A stretch of 6,516 nucleotides of DNA from Candidatus Pelagibacter sp. (GCA_002692325.1 NZJU01000013.1:1-6516); one strand, 5' to 3'; counted from the stretch's first letter, positions 1 through 6,516 are shown. Numbers and translations are program-made. The notes: a model not told the origin generated them from the sequence alone.

Positions 1-78
1 GTAATATGCGGTCTTGGAACTGATGGGTATATAATGTCGTTGGAAGCTCTGAAAAAATTGATAAAAAATGAAAATTGA
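1..78 (+). CDS. C-terminal end of upstream protein, probably glycine oxidase ThiO (partial)
   Basis: This is the last 25 codons of a gene that begins before the window; it reads VICGLGTDGYIMSLEALKKL and then a short Lys/Asn tail before TGA at 76-78. It is the only frame open across this stretch; the other two forward frames have early stops. The pattern G-x-G-x-D/N-G-(I/Y)-x-x-x-x-x-A-x-x-K-L-I resembles the C-terminal FAD-binding end of the D-amino-acid oxidase family, for which ThiO usually has something like GHYRNGILL...A.LI. The position directly before thiS and thiG also fits ThiO, which oxidises glycine to the iminoacetate used in thiazole formation. The match is short and partly positional, so a different thiamin gene such as thiF or thiD remains possible. 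The stop codon overlaps the candidate thiS start. Confidence 0.45.
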   Translation, partial: VICGLGTDGYIMSLEALKKLIKNEN

Positions 79-239
79 AAAAAAAAACGTCTGTAAAAGA
101 ATTGCTTTCGAAGTATAAACTATTAAACAAAAGAGTTGCTTTAGAATTAAATGGTAAGATTATTCCATTAGCCGAACACAAGATAATACTAAAAGACAAA
201 GATATTGTTGAAATAGTACACTTTATTGGCGGAGGGTAA
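75..239 (+). CDS. thiS: Sulfur carrier protein ThiS (5' end uncertain)
   Basis: ThiS is a small ubiquitin-fold protein whose C-terminal Gly-Gly is adenylated and converted to a thiocarboxylate, which donates sulfur to ThiG. The reading frame ending at TAA 237-239 encodes [12 protein letters not shown] (helix 1), then [12 protein letters not shown], and ends [12 protein letters not shown]. This closely resembles the family ending (Bacillus subtilis ThiS ends IEIVHFVGGG). The 5' end is odd. The only in-frame start upstream of the helix with an uninterrupted frame is TTG at 75, overlapping the upstream TGA (TTGA), and it gives about 54 residues against the usual 65-70. An ATG at 68 would give a normal MKIEKK start but lies in another frame; a one-base shift within the A10 run at 78-87 would join the two into 56 residues. 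Even then the first beta hairpin is about ten residues short. Identity is well supported by the C-terminal half and the position before thiG; the start is not settled. Confidence 0.8.
   Translation: MKKKTSVKELLSKYKLLNKRVALELNGKIIPLAEHKIILKDKDIVEIVHFIGGG
231..236 (+). promoter_or_regulatory. Ribosome binding site of thiG inside the thiS C-terminal glycine codons
   Basis: GGAGGG lies four bases before the ATG at 241 and is the only strong Shine-Dalgarno sequence near it. The same bases are the last two codons (GGA GGG) of thiS, so the essential C-terminal glycines of the carrier also recruit ribosomes for its partner enzyme. This site decides the thiG start at 241 over the in-frame TTG at 226, which lies upstream of the site and inside thiS. 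Confidence 0.75.
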
Positions 240-240
240 A

Positions 241-1014
241 ATGAAAAACGAATTTTTAACTATCAGTGGAAAAAAGTTTAAGTCTAGGCTTATAGTTGGT
301 ACAGGCAAATATAGAAATTTAAAAGAAACTCGCGAAGCAGTTTTAGCCTCAAAAGCAGAAATAGTAACAGTTGCAGTAAGAAGAGTTAATATTTTAAATA
401 AAAATAAACCAATACTTACAGACTATTTAAATCCAAAAAAAATTTTATATCTTCCAAACACGGCCGGATGTTTTAACTCGATTGATGCACTAAGAACTTT
501 AAGATTAGCTAGAGAAATGGGAGGTTGGAAATTAGTAAAACTAGAAGTTTTGGGTCATAAAAAAACTTTATATCCAAATATGATAGAAACAATTAAATCT
601 ACAAAGGTATTAATTAAAGAAGGATTTAAAGTAATGGTTTATTGCAATGATGATCCTTTGCAAGCTAAAATTTTAGAGGATGTTGGAGCGTCAGCAATTA
701 TGCCCTTAGCCTCTCCTATTGGATCTGGTTTAGGTATACAAAATAAATTCAACATAAGTTTAATCAAAAAACAATCTAAAGTTCCAGTAATCGTTGACGC
801 TGGAATTGGCACAGCCTCTGACGCTACTATCGCAATGGAACTGGGATGTGACGGTGTTTTAATTAATTCAGCTATAGCAAAATCAAAAAAGCCAGTTGTT
901 ATGGCGCAAGCTTTTAAAGATGCTGTAATTTCTGGGAGGAAATCATATTTGGCAGGCAGAATGAAAAAAAATTTTTTTGGTTCACCTAGCTCACCTTCAG
1001 AAGGAATTATTTAA
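241..1014 (+). CDS. thiG: Thiazole synthase ThiG
   Basis: ThiG is a cytoplasmic TIM-barrel enzyme that condenses 1-deoxy-D-xylulose 5-phosphate, dehydroglycine and ThiS-thiocarboxylate into the thiazole phosphate moiety of thiamin. From ATG 241 the protein is 257 residues, the usual family length. The Schiff-base lysine is K100 in LVKLEVLG, with the acid/base residues E102 and D186 (in [13 protein letters not shown]) at the same spacing as K96, E98 and D182 of the B. subtilis enzyme. Other family blocks are the N-terminal [10 protein letters not shown] (residues 15-24), AVRRVN (45-50), LPNTAGC (71-77), and the phosphate-binding [13 protein letters not shown] (154-166). The ASPIGSG variant and the MVYCNDDP block look like alphaproteobacterial ThiG. 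It follows thiS with one base between stop and start, so it is very probably cotranscribed and translationally coupled. Its TAA overlaps the stop of the convergent rne gene. No thiE follows it here, unlike many operons. Confidence 0.97.
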   Translation: MKNEFLTISGKKFKSRLIVGTGKYRNLKETREAVLASKAEIVTVAVRRVNILNKNKPILTDYLNPKKILYLPNTAGCFNSIDALRTLRLAREMGGWKLVKLEVLGHKKTLYPNMIETIKSTKVLIKEGFKVMVYCNDDPLQAKILEDVGASAIMPLASPIGSGLGIQNKFNISLIKKQSKVPVIVDAGIGTASDATIAMELGCDGVLINSAIAKSKKPVVMAQAFKDAVISGRKSYLAGRMKKNFFGSPSSPSEGII

Positions 1015-2801
1015 CTCGCTTTTTTTCTAGTCCAAAGAGTTCGGAGAGTTTTTGATTTTTTTTTTATTTTTTTTTCTTTAATTGTTTTACTCTCATTTTT
1101 TTTTACTATTTTTGGTTTATCTTTATTTGGTGTTAATTTTTCATCTTCTATATTTTTCAAAAACTCAAACTTTTTAATTACCTTTTTGGATTTATTTAAT
1201 AGCTCTACTTTAAACTCTGGAATTAATAAATTTGGTGCTGAAATTAAATTTATCTTTAATAAATGCTTTTTTTGTAGATAATTAATTTCTTTTGAGAAGT
1301 TTATCTCTAAATATTTAATCATTTTGTGAGGCAAGTAAGTATTTACAATTTTGGTTTTATTTTCTAACGCAAAAAGCTGAATTTTTTTGATAATTTTTTG
1401 TGAAAAAGACTCAATTGATAAGTTCGTTTCCCATTTGATTGATCCCTCTCTAAGTCTTTGTCTAGTCATTTCCAAAAGTCCGAAATTACTTATTCTGCCT
1501 AATTGGATTCTAGCCCTATCTTTTCTCACACATTCTCTCATTTTTTTTTCAACTAATCTTTTATTGTAAAAATTTTGCATATCAATAAAATCTATGACAA
1601 TTAAACCTGACAAATCTCTTAATTTAAGTTGTCTACATATCTCCTCAGCAGCCTCCAAATTTGTATTAAGAGCAGTTTTTTCTATATTCATTTGTTTAGT
1701 AGACTGACCCGAGTTAATGTCTATCGCAACTAGAGCCTCAGTAGGATTTATAACAATATATCCTCCAGATTTTAATTTGACAGTTGGCTCAAATATATTA
1801 TTTAGTTGTTTTTCGATGTTTGCGTAGTGAAATAATGGAATTTTGCTTCTATATTTTTTTACATATTTAACATTTTTAGGCATCAATTCTTTCATAAATA
1901 TTTTAGCTTTTTGATAGCCGTCATTCCCATCAACAAAAATATTTTTTGTATCATTATCGTATATATCTCTTACTGCTCTTTTAATGATATCTCCCTCTTC
2001 ATAAATTAAAGAAGGGGCATTAGAATTTAACGCCTTTTCTTTAATTTCTTCCCAGGTTTTCAAAGTATTATGAAAATCTTTTTCAATATCATTCTTAGAT
2101 TTATTAGAGCCGGCAGTTCTAACTATTACACCTAAACTTTTTGGGATTTCAATTTCATTTAGTATAGATCTTATTTTTTGCCTATCAGAAGAGTTATATA
2201 TTTTCCTTGATATTCCTCCGCCTTTAGGAGTGTTTGGCATTAAAACAGTATATTTTCCTGCCAACGAAATGAAAGTAGTTAAGGCCGCTCCTTTTTGACC
2301 TCGCTCTTCTTTCAACACTTGGATTAAAATTACCTGACCAGGCTTTATAACTTCTTGAATTCTATATCTTCTTAAGCCATAAGAATTCTTTAGTTTTTCT
2401 CTAATATTTGATTTATTTTCTTCTGTAGGCTGATCTTCAGTTTTTAAATCTGTTGATTCTTCTTGATCACTCTTAATTGGATCGTTAAGACTTTTGTTCT
2501 TGAGATCCTCACGTATCTTTTCTTCTACATTTTTAATGTTTTCTTTATCTGCATGAGGCAATTGATAATAATCAGACTGAATATCGTTAAAAGCAAGAAA
2601 ACCGTGCTTTATTCTTCCAAAATCAATAAATGCAGCTTGCAGTGAGGGTTCAACTCTACTTACGGTTCCAAGGTAAATATTATTTTTAAAATTTATCTTA
2701 TTTTTATCTTCAAATTCGTATTCGTCAATAGAATGTTCTGATTTAAGAACGATTCTTGTTTCTTCTGGATGCGATGCATCGATATATAAATTTTTTTCCA
2801 T
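1011..2801 (-). CDS. rne: Ribonuclease E/G
   Basis: This is an endoribonuclease of the RNase E/G family, cutting single-stranded AU-rich RNA in mRNA decay and rRNA/tRNA processing. The 596-residue protein starts [16 protein letters not shown]. An S1 domain begins near residue 41 ([20 protein letters not shown]) and is split by a charged low-complexity insert (about 75-140) beginning [12 protein letters not shown], a form typical of alphaproteobacterial RNase E. The insert is followed by [13 protein letters not shown] and [14 protein letters not shown]. The 5'-monophosphate sensor is R228-T229 in VIVRTAG. The catalytic Mg-binding pair is D361 (AIDINSGQ) and D404 (VIDFIDM), 43 residues apart as in Escherichia coli (D303/D346). 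After [14 protein letters not shown] (441-454) the expected zinc-link CPxC is absent; the only cysteines are C389 and C424. The C-terminus is a short Lys-rich tail (about 550-596), much shorter than the scaffold of usual RNase E. It could equally be called RNase G-like, but the S1 insert favours rne. Confidence 0.95.
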   Translation of the reverse strand: MEKNLYIDASHPEETRIVLKSEHSIDEYEFEDKNKINFKNNIYLGTVSRVEPSLQAAFIDFGRIKHGFLAFNDIQSDYYQLPHADKENIKNVEEKIREDLKNKSLNDPIKSDQEESTDLKTEDQPTEENKSNIREKLKNSYGLRRYRIQEVIKPGQVILIQVLKEERGQKGAALTTFISLAGKYTVLMPNTPKGGGISRKIYNSSDRQKIRSILNEIEIPKSLGVIVRTAGSNKSKNDIEKDFHNTLKTWEEIKEKALNSNAPSLIYEEGDIIKRAVRDIYDNDTKNIFVDGNDGYQKAKIFMKELMPKNVKYVKKYRSKIPLFHYANIEKQLNNIFEPTVKLKSGGYIVINPTEALVAIDINSGQSTKQMNIEKTALNTNLEAAEEICRQLKLRDLSGLIVIDFIDMQNFYNKRLVEKKMRECVRKDRARIQLGRISNFGLLEMTRQRLREGSIKWETNLSIESFSQKIIKKIQLFALENKTKIVNTYLPHKMIKYLEINFSKEINYLQKKHLLKINLISAPNLLIPEFKVELLNKSKKVIKKFEFLKNIEDEKLTPNKDKPKIVKKNESKTIKEKKIKKKSKTLRTLWTRKKAS

Positions 2802-2812
2802 TGTATTAAAAA

Positions 2813-2818
2813 TCCTTT
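2813..2818 (-). promoter_or_regulatory. Ribosome binding site of rne
   Basis: On the minus strand AAAGGA lies 11 bases before the ATG at 2801. It is the only purine-rich Shine-Dalgarno-like element near the start. It supports ATG 2801, which also puts the conserved N-terminal block of the RNase at the expected place. Confidence 0.5.
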
Positions 2819-2843
2819 AAGTGTGATGGGTAATTCTTTAATT

Positions 2844-2871
2844 TTGAATTTCATAATATTTAATATACAAT
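2844..2871 (+). promoter_or_regulatory. Candidate sigma-70-type promoter for mrcA-prfB
   Basis: TTGAAT (2844-2849) is followed after 16 bases by TACAAT (2866-2871), which would start transcription near 2878 and leave a leader of about 78 bases before mrcA. It is the best -35/-10 pair I found on the plus strand of the divergent gap. The region is extremely AT-rich, so chance matches are likely. Confidence 0.35.
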
Positions 2872-2894
2872 TTTTTTTTAAATAATTGAACTAA

Positions 2895-2900
2895 ATTATA
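2895..2900 (-). promoter_or_regulatory. Candidate -10 element for rne
   Basis: The minus strand carries a perfect TATAAT here, about 95 bases before the rne start. No good -35 hexamer is visible 16-18 bases upstream (the bases read CCTTCT or close shifts). The predicted start near 2888 would place it face to face with the mrcA candidate promoter. A chance match in AT-rich DNA is possible. Confidence 0.3.
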
Positions 2901-2955
2901 TTCGAAAAAATGCCATAAGAAGGCCTAATTTAAAGCTATAAATTTGGTTATTAAC

Positions 2956-5301
2956 ATGAATAAATTAAATTTTGTACTAAAGTGTTTAATAGTTTTTATC
3001 TTTCTAATTGTATTTTTAGTTTTTTCAACACTTTGGTATTTTTCAGCAGGTTTGCCAAATTATAAAAAATTATCCAATTACAGCCCCCCAATTTCAAGTA
3101 GAGTTTATTCTGATCAAGGAAAGCTAATAGCTGAATACGCTTTAGAGAAAAGACTATTTATACCTTACGAAACTATCCCAGAAAAAGTAATAAACTCATT
3201 TTTGTCAGCAGAGGACAAAAATTTTTTTAATCATCCGGGTGTTGATGCAAAAGGTATATTAAGAGCTACAATAAATAATGTTAAGAATGTTTTAAATGAT
3301 AAAAGACTTGAAGGTGCATCTACTATTACTCAACAAGTGGCTAAAAACTTTCTACTTACAAATGAAGTATCTTTGAAAAGAAAAATAAAAGAGGCTATAT
3401 TGGCGATAAGAATAGAAAAAGCTTTCTCAAAAGAGAGGATACTGGAACTCTATTTAAATCAAATCTATTTGGGCGAGGGTACCTATGGAATAGCTGCTGC
3501 GAGTCTAGAGTATTTTGATAAATCAGTAAAAGATTTAAATTATGAAGAAAGTGCCCTACTAGCTGCTTTGCCAAAAGCACCCAGTAGATATAATCCTTAC
3601 AGATATTATGATACTGCAGTTTTTAGAAGAAATTTAGTTTTAAATAATTTATACAACAATAATTTCATAACTAAGAAAGAATTTGAGGTATTAAAAGAAA
3701 AAAAAATAAAACTTAAAAAAAAAAAAATTGAGATAATTAATGAAGCAAATTCATACACAGAAGAAGTAAGAAGGGCTATTAAAAACAAGTATGGTTTTGA
3801 AAAATTATATACCCAAGGCTTAAGCATTAGATCTCCATTAAATATAGAATACCAAATTCAAGCAATCAAAGCTTTACGAAACGGTATAGAAAATTATGAC
3901 AGAAGAAATGGGTGGAGAGGTGAGATAACAAACAAATACAAAAATAAAAACTGGAAGAAGAAAATTACAGATATAAAACTTGACCCAACACTTCAGTGGA
4001 AAATTGCAGAGATAATCAGTATAGAAAATAATAAGCTTAACATTCAAATATATAATGGAGATATGTCTGTTATTAATTATAATTCTTTAAAATGGGCAAT
4101 AAAAAAAAGTATTTTTACAACTTTTAAAGTTGGAGATTTTATTTTTGTAAAAAAAATTAATAACAACTGGCAACTCAAACAATATCCTGAGATAAATGGT
4201 GGAATAGTAGCTATTGATCCTTTCAATGGAGACGTAAAAGCTTTGGTCGGAGGTTTCAGTTTCAAGACGAGTGAATTTAATAGAGTTACTCAAGCTAAGA
4301 GACAGCCAGGATCTGCATTTAAACCATTTGTTTATGCTGCAGCATTAGAAAATGGGTTCGCTCCAAATTCGATTGTACTTGATGCACCTTATATTGCTGA
4401 GCAAGGTGTCGGACTTAAAGATTGGAAACCTGAAAATTATGGAAAAAAATTTTATGGACCCTCAACACTTAGAAAAGGGATTGAATATTCTAGGAATCTT
4501 ATGACAGTGAGGGTAGCGGAGCAATTAGGTTTAAAAAAAATTTTAGATTTATCCAAAAAATTAGAAATATATAACGAAATTCCTGAATTACTATCAGTCT
4601 CACTTGGATCAGCGGAAACAACTTTACTTAACTTGACAGCAGCTTATGGTTCGTTTGTAAATGGAGGGAAAAAAATTGAACCAAATTTATTTAATAAGAT
4701 ACAAGATAGAAGAGGAAAAACTATTTTTACATCAAGCCAAAATGAATGTATTGGGTGTAAAAATTTATCAATATCAACAAATAAATTCCCTAAACAAATA
4801 TCTAATCAAGAGAGAGTATTTAGTGAAGAAACCGCCTATCAAATCACATCTATACTTGAGGGTGCTATTCAAAGAGGGACGGGTAAGAAATTAAGAAGTT
4901 TGAACGTGCCTTTAGCAGGCAAAACAGGCACTACTAATAATAATTTTGATGCTTGGTTTATCGGCTATAGTTCAAATTTAGTTGTTGGAGTATATGTTGG
5001 ATATGATCAGCCAAAAACCCTTGGAAAGACAGAAACAGGGTCAAAAGCAGCCCTACCAATATTCAAAGACTTTATGCAGACTGCATTGAAAAGTAACGAT
5101 TTTAAAGAATTTAACATTCCCAATAACATTTATTTTGCGTCTATTGACTATAATACTGGTAAAAAATCTAATTTAAAATCTAACAACAAAAACATAATTC
5201 TAGAGTCTTTTAAGAATAAAGATATAAACAATTTAAAAAAATATAATCTAAATAATACAAATAACTATGATAAATTAATTAAATTCAGACAATTTTATTA
5301 A
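2956..5301 (+). CDS. mrcA: Penicillin-binding protein 1A (bifunctional transglycosylase/transpeptidase)
   Basis: This is a class A PBP that polymerises lipid II into glycan strands and cross-links the peptides on the periplasmic side of the inner membrane. The 781-residue protein has a short cytoplasmic start and one membrane anchor (about residues 8-30). The GT51 glycosyltransferase follows: catalytic E86-D87 in SAEDKNFFNHPG, then GASTITQQVAKNFL (120-133) and LELYLNQIYLG (163-173). An OB-like linker (about 315-410) precedes the transpeptidase domain, which has all three active-site motifs: S453-AF-K456 (SxxK, nucleophile S453), S512-R-N514 (SxN) and K656-TGT. A CxxC pair (C598, C601) sits before the KTGT motif, as in other alphaproteobacterial PBP1A to my recollection. 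The tail after about 730 is Asn/Lys-rich. No good Shine-Dalgarno is visible; ATG 2956 is preferred over an in-frame TTG at 2944 because it gives a normal charged start before the anchor. Its stop overlaps the prfB start. Confidence 0.96.
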   Translation: MNKLNFVLKCLIVFIFLIVFLVFSTLWYFSAGLPNYKKLSNYSPPISSRVYSDQGKLIAEYALEKRLFIPYETIPEKVINSFLSAEDKNFFNHPGVDAKGILRATINNVKNVLNDKRLEGASTITQQVAKNFLLTNEVSLKRKIKEAILAIRIEKAFSKERILELYLNQIYLGEGTYGIAAASLEYFDKSVKDLNYEESALLAALPKAPSRYNPYRYYDTAVFRRNLVLNNLYNNNFITKKEFEVLKEKKIKLKKKKIEIINEANSYTEEVRRAIKNKYGFEKLYTQGLSIRSPLNIEYQIQAIKALRNGIENYDRRNGWRGEITNKYKNKNWKKKITDIKLDPTLQWKIAEIISIENNKLNIQIYNGDMSVINYNSLKWAIKKSIFTTFKVGDFIFVKKINNNWQLKQYPEINGGIVAIDPFNGDVKALVGGFSFKTSEFNRVTQAKRQPGSAFKPFVYAAALENGFAPNSIVLDAPYIAEQGVGLKDWKPENYGKKFYGPSTLRKGIEYSRNLMTVRVAEQLGLKKILDLSKKLEIYNEIPELLSVSLGSAETTLLNLTAAYGSFVNGGKKIEPNLFNKIQDRRGKTIFTSSQNECIGCKNLSISTNKFPKQISNQERVFSEETAYQITSILEGAIQRGTGKKLRSLNVPLAGKTGTTNNNFDAWFIGYSSNLVVGVYVGYDQPKTLGKTETGSKAALPIFKDFMQTALKSNDFKEFNIPNNIYFASIDYNTGKKSNLKSNNKNIILESFKNKDINNLKKYNLNNTNNYDKLIKFRQFY

Positions 5302-6393
5302 TGATTAAATTTGAGAATAAATTAGAAACTGCCCAAAAAATACTCAAAAATATAAGGGGGTATCTTTGAGAGAAATGACCTCAAGAGTAAAATTTTAGAG
5401 CTAGAAAAAATATCAAAGAATGATAATTTTTGGTCTGATCGAAATAAGGCTAAAAATATAGTAAAAAAAAAAAAATTTTATTTCGATTTGATTCAATCTT
5501 TTGAAAATTCAGAAAAGGATATTATTAATTTAAGTGATCTATATAACTTAAGTCTGTCTGAAGGTGATAATCAAGTCAAAAATGAATGTGAAGATAAAAT
5601 CACAGAACTTTTAAAAGATATTAAAAAAACTGAAATAAATTGTTTTTTATCTGACGAAAATGATGGATTGGATATTTATTTAGAAATTCATGCAGGAGCA
5701 GGCGGTACTGAAAGTCAAGATTGGGCTGATATGTTAAGACGAATGTATCTAAAGTGGTTTGACAAAAAAAGTTATAAATACGAAATGATTAGCGAACACA
5801 AGGGGGAAGAAGCGGGTATTAAATCTTGTACACTAAAAGTGACAGGTGACTATCTCTACGGATTAATGAAAAATGAGTCAGGTGTACATCGATTAGTGCG
5901 AATTTCACCTTTTGACAGTGGAGCAAGAAGGCACACAAGTTTTGCAAGTGTTTGGATTTATCCAGTTGTGGACGAAAGTATAAAAATAGAACTAGAGGAG
6001 AAACATTTAAGAATTGATACCTATCGATCTAGTGGCGCAGGGGGACAACACGTAAACACTACTGATAGCGCAGTAAGAATAACTCATCTTCCAACTAAAA
6101 TTGTAGTTCAGTGCCAGAACGAAAGATCACAACATAAAAATAAAGAAACCTGTATGAGGATGCTTAAAGCAAGGCTTTATGAGTTTGAACTTCAAAAAAG
6201 AGAAAAAGAAAACGAAAAGAATTTAAGCACTAAAACAGACATTGGGTGGGGACACCAAATAAGATCGTATGTTTTACAACCTTATCAAATGGTAAAAGAT
6301 CTTAGAAACAAAATAGAAAATTCCAACCCAACATCGGTTTTAAATGGAGAAATAGATGAATTTATAGAGGCCGGGGTAATAAATAAAAAATAA
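5301..6393 (+). CDS. prfB: Peptide chain release factor 2, made by +1 programmed frameshift
   Basis: RF2 recognises UGA and UAA in the ribosomal A site and triggers peptide release. Translation starts at ATG 5301, overlapping the mrcA TAA by one base, and reads 22 codons (MIKFENKLETAQKILKNIRG then YL) to an in-frame TGA at 5367-5369. A +1 shift (skipping T5367) continues as ERNDLKSKILELEK through to TAA 6391-6393, giving 363 residues against 365 in E. coli. Domain 1 is a helical coiled region (to about residue 110). The stop-recognition tripeptide S202-P203-F204 lies in ISPFDSGARRHTS. The catalytic GGQ is G247-G248-Q249 in SGAGGQHVN; Q249 is the residue methylated by PrmC in the family. The residue matching E. 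coli position 246 is S243. C-terminal blocks QCQNERSQHKNK and DIGWGHQIRSYVL are intact. An A13 run at 5463-5475 encodes lysines 54-57 in frame. A reading that ignores the shift would give only a truncated N-terminus or a false internal start. Confidence 0.97.
5355..5369 (+). promoter_or_regulatory. RF2 programmed +1 frameshift site
   Basis: AGGGGGTATCTTTGA contains all the elements known from E. coli prfB: an internal Shine-Dalgarno-like AGGGGG, a three-base spacer (TAT), the slippery CTT codon, and an in-frame TGA, here followed by G. When RF2 is scarce, termination at the poor-context TGA is slow and the peptidyl-tRNA on CTT slips to TTT, restoring RF2 synthesis. The motif matches the known site base for base in this span, and the downstream frame continues directly into conserved RF2 sequence. 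Confidence 0.97.
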
Positions 6394-6516
6394 TGAAAAA
6401 ATTATTAATTAGATCAATTTTTGTATTATTAATCACATTCTTAGGATTAAGTATATTTTTAAATTTTTATGGGTTTGAAACAAAAAAATTTAATAATCTG
6501 GTAGAAAATCAGATTA
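6393..6516 (+). CDS. Membrane-anchored protein, N-terminus only (possibly AsmA-like)
   Basis: Translation starts at ATG 6393, overlapping the prfB TAA by one base (TAATG), and stays open to the window end, giving 41 codons. The N-terminus is MKKLLIRS followed by a hydrophobic stretch (about residues 8-26, IFVLLITFLGLSIFLNFY) and then FETKKFNNLVENQI. A Lys/Arg start, one hydrophobic helix and then a short polar segment suggest a signal anchor exporting the rest to the periplasm. AsmA/YhdP-type envelope proteins start in this way, with an N-terminal helix followed by a segment like F..L...I, but the match is weak and the family-defining parts lie outside the window. No Shine-Dalgarno is evident, so translation probably relies on reinitiation after prfB. 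Confidence 0.7.
   Translation, partial: MKKLLIRSIFVLLITFLGLSIFLNFYGFETKKFNNLVENQI

Noticed and set aside
1..75. TPP riboswitch ahead of the thiamin genes
   Set aside because: The start of the window is coding sequence of the preceding operon gene and shows no thi-box (CUGAGA-type) motif; any riboswitch would lie upstream of the window.
226..240. Extension of thiG to an upstream TTG at 226
   Set aside because: It would overlap the end of thiS and lie before the GGAGGG site; ATG 241 has ideal context and matches the family N-terminus.
1056..1075. T10-A-T9 run as a terminator for thiG
   Set aside because: No GC-rich hairpin precedes it, and it is the coding complement of lysine codons in the RNase E tail; the genes overlap at their stops.
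1387..2645. Plus-strand open frames within rne (1387-1569, 2463-2645)
   Set aside because: They are antisense to conserved RNase E sequence, hydrophobic because of the T-rich complement, and have no ribosome binding site.
2944..2955. TTG start four codons upstream for mrcA
   Set aside because: No ribosome binding site supports it and the added residues have no family match; ATG 2956 gives a normal start before the membrane anchor.
3395..4293. Minus-strand open frames within mrcA (3395-3580, 3606-3827, 4077-4265, 4087-4293)
   Set aside because: They lie wholly inside a well-supported gene, lack recognisable motifs, and are expected from the codon pattern of the opposite strand.
4661..4894. 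77-codon plus-strand frame inside mrcA
   Set aside because: It overlaps the transpeptidase domain in another frame and shows no family features.
5488..6393. Separate short prfB starting at TTG 5488
   Set aside because: The upstream frameshift site and the in-frame RF2 domain 1 sequence from 5368 show the gene starts at 5301.

Overview
This window is AT-rich (roughly 70% A+T by eye) and tightly packed with housekeeping genes. The gene content, the alphaproteobacterial style of the ThiG and RNase E sequences, very short intergenic gaps, overlapping start/stop codons and lysine/asparagine-rich proteins all suggest a genome-streamlined alphaproteobacterium, most likely a marine SAR11/Pelagibacterales-like organism or a close relative. 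That taxonomic placement is inference; no rRNA gene is present.

Layout. Bases 1-1014 (+ strand) are the end of a thiamin thiazole operon. It holds the last 25 codons of an upstream protein (probably ThiO, glycine oxidase), the sulfur carrier ThiS with a problematic 5' end, and thiazole synthase ThiG. ThiG meets a convergent RNase E/G gene (rne, - strand, 1011-2801), and the two stop codons share the palindrome TTAA. A 154-bp divergent intergenic region (2802-2955) carries candidate promoters for rne on one side and for mrcA on the other. From 2956 to the window end (+ strand) lies a tightly coupled run: mrcA (class A penicillin-binding protein 1A), prfB (peptide chain release factor 2, with the classical +1 programmed frameshift), and the first 41 codons of a membrane-anchored protein that may be AsmA-like. 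Both junctions in this run are TAATG, so each gene starts inside the stop codon of the gene before it.

How the genes work together. ThiO, ThiS and ThiG supply the imine, the sulfur and the ring-forming enzyme for the thiazole half of thiamin. RNase E handles mRNA decay and RNA processing. MrcA builds peptidoglycan. RF2 terminates translation at UGA/UAA and controls its own level through the frameshift. The rne / mrcA / prfB neighbourhood resembles the usual alphaproteobacterial order, but lacks the amidase gene commonly found between rne and mrcA.

I do not see an undescribed system here. The points worth a second look are the thiS start and poly-A frame problem, the RNase E without its zinc-link cysteines, the thiS glycine codons that double as the thiG ribosome binding site, the overlapping convergent stops, and the RF2 recoding site kept in a compact genome.
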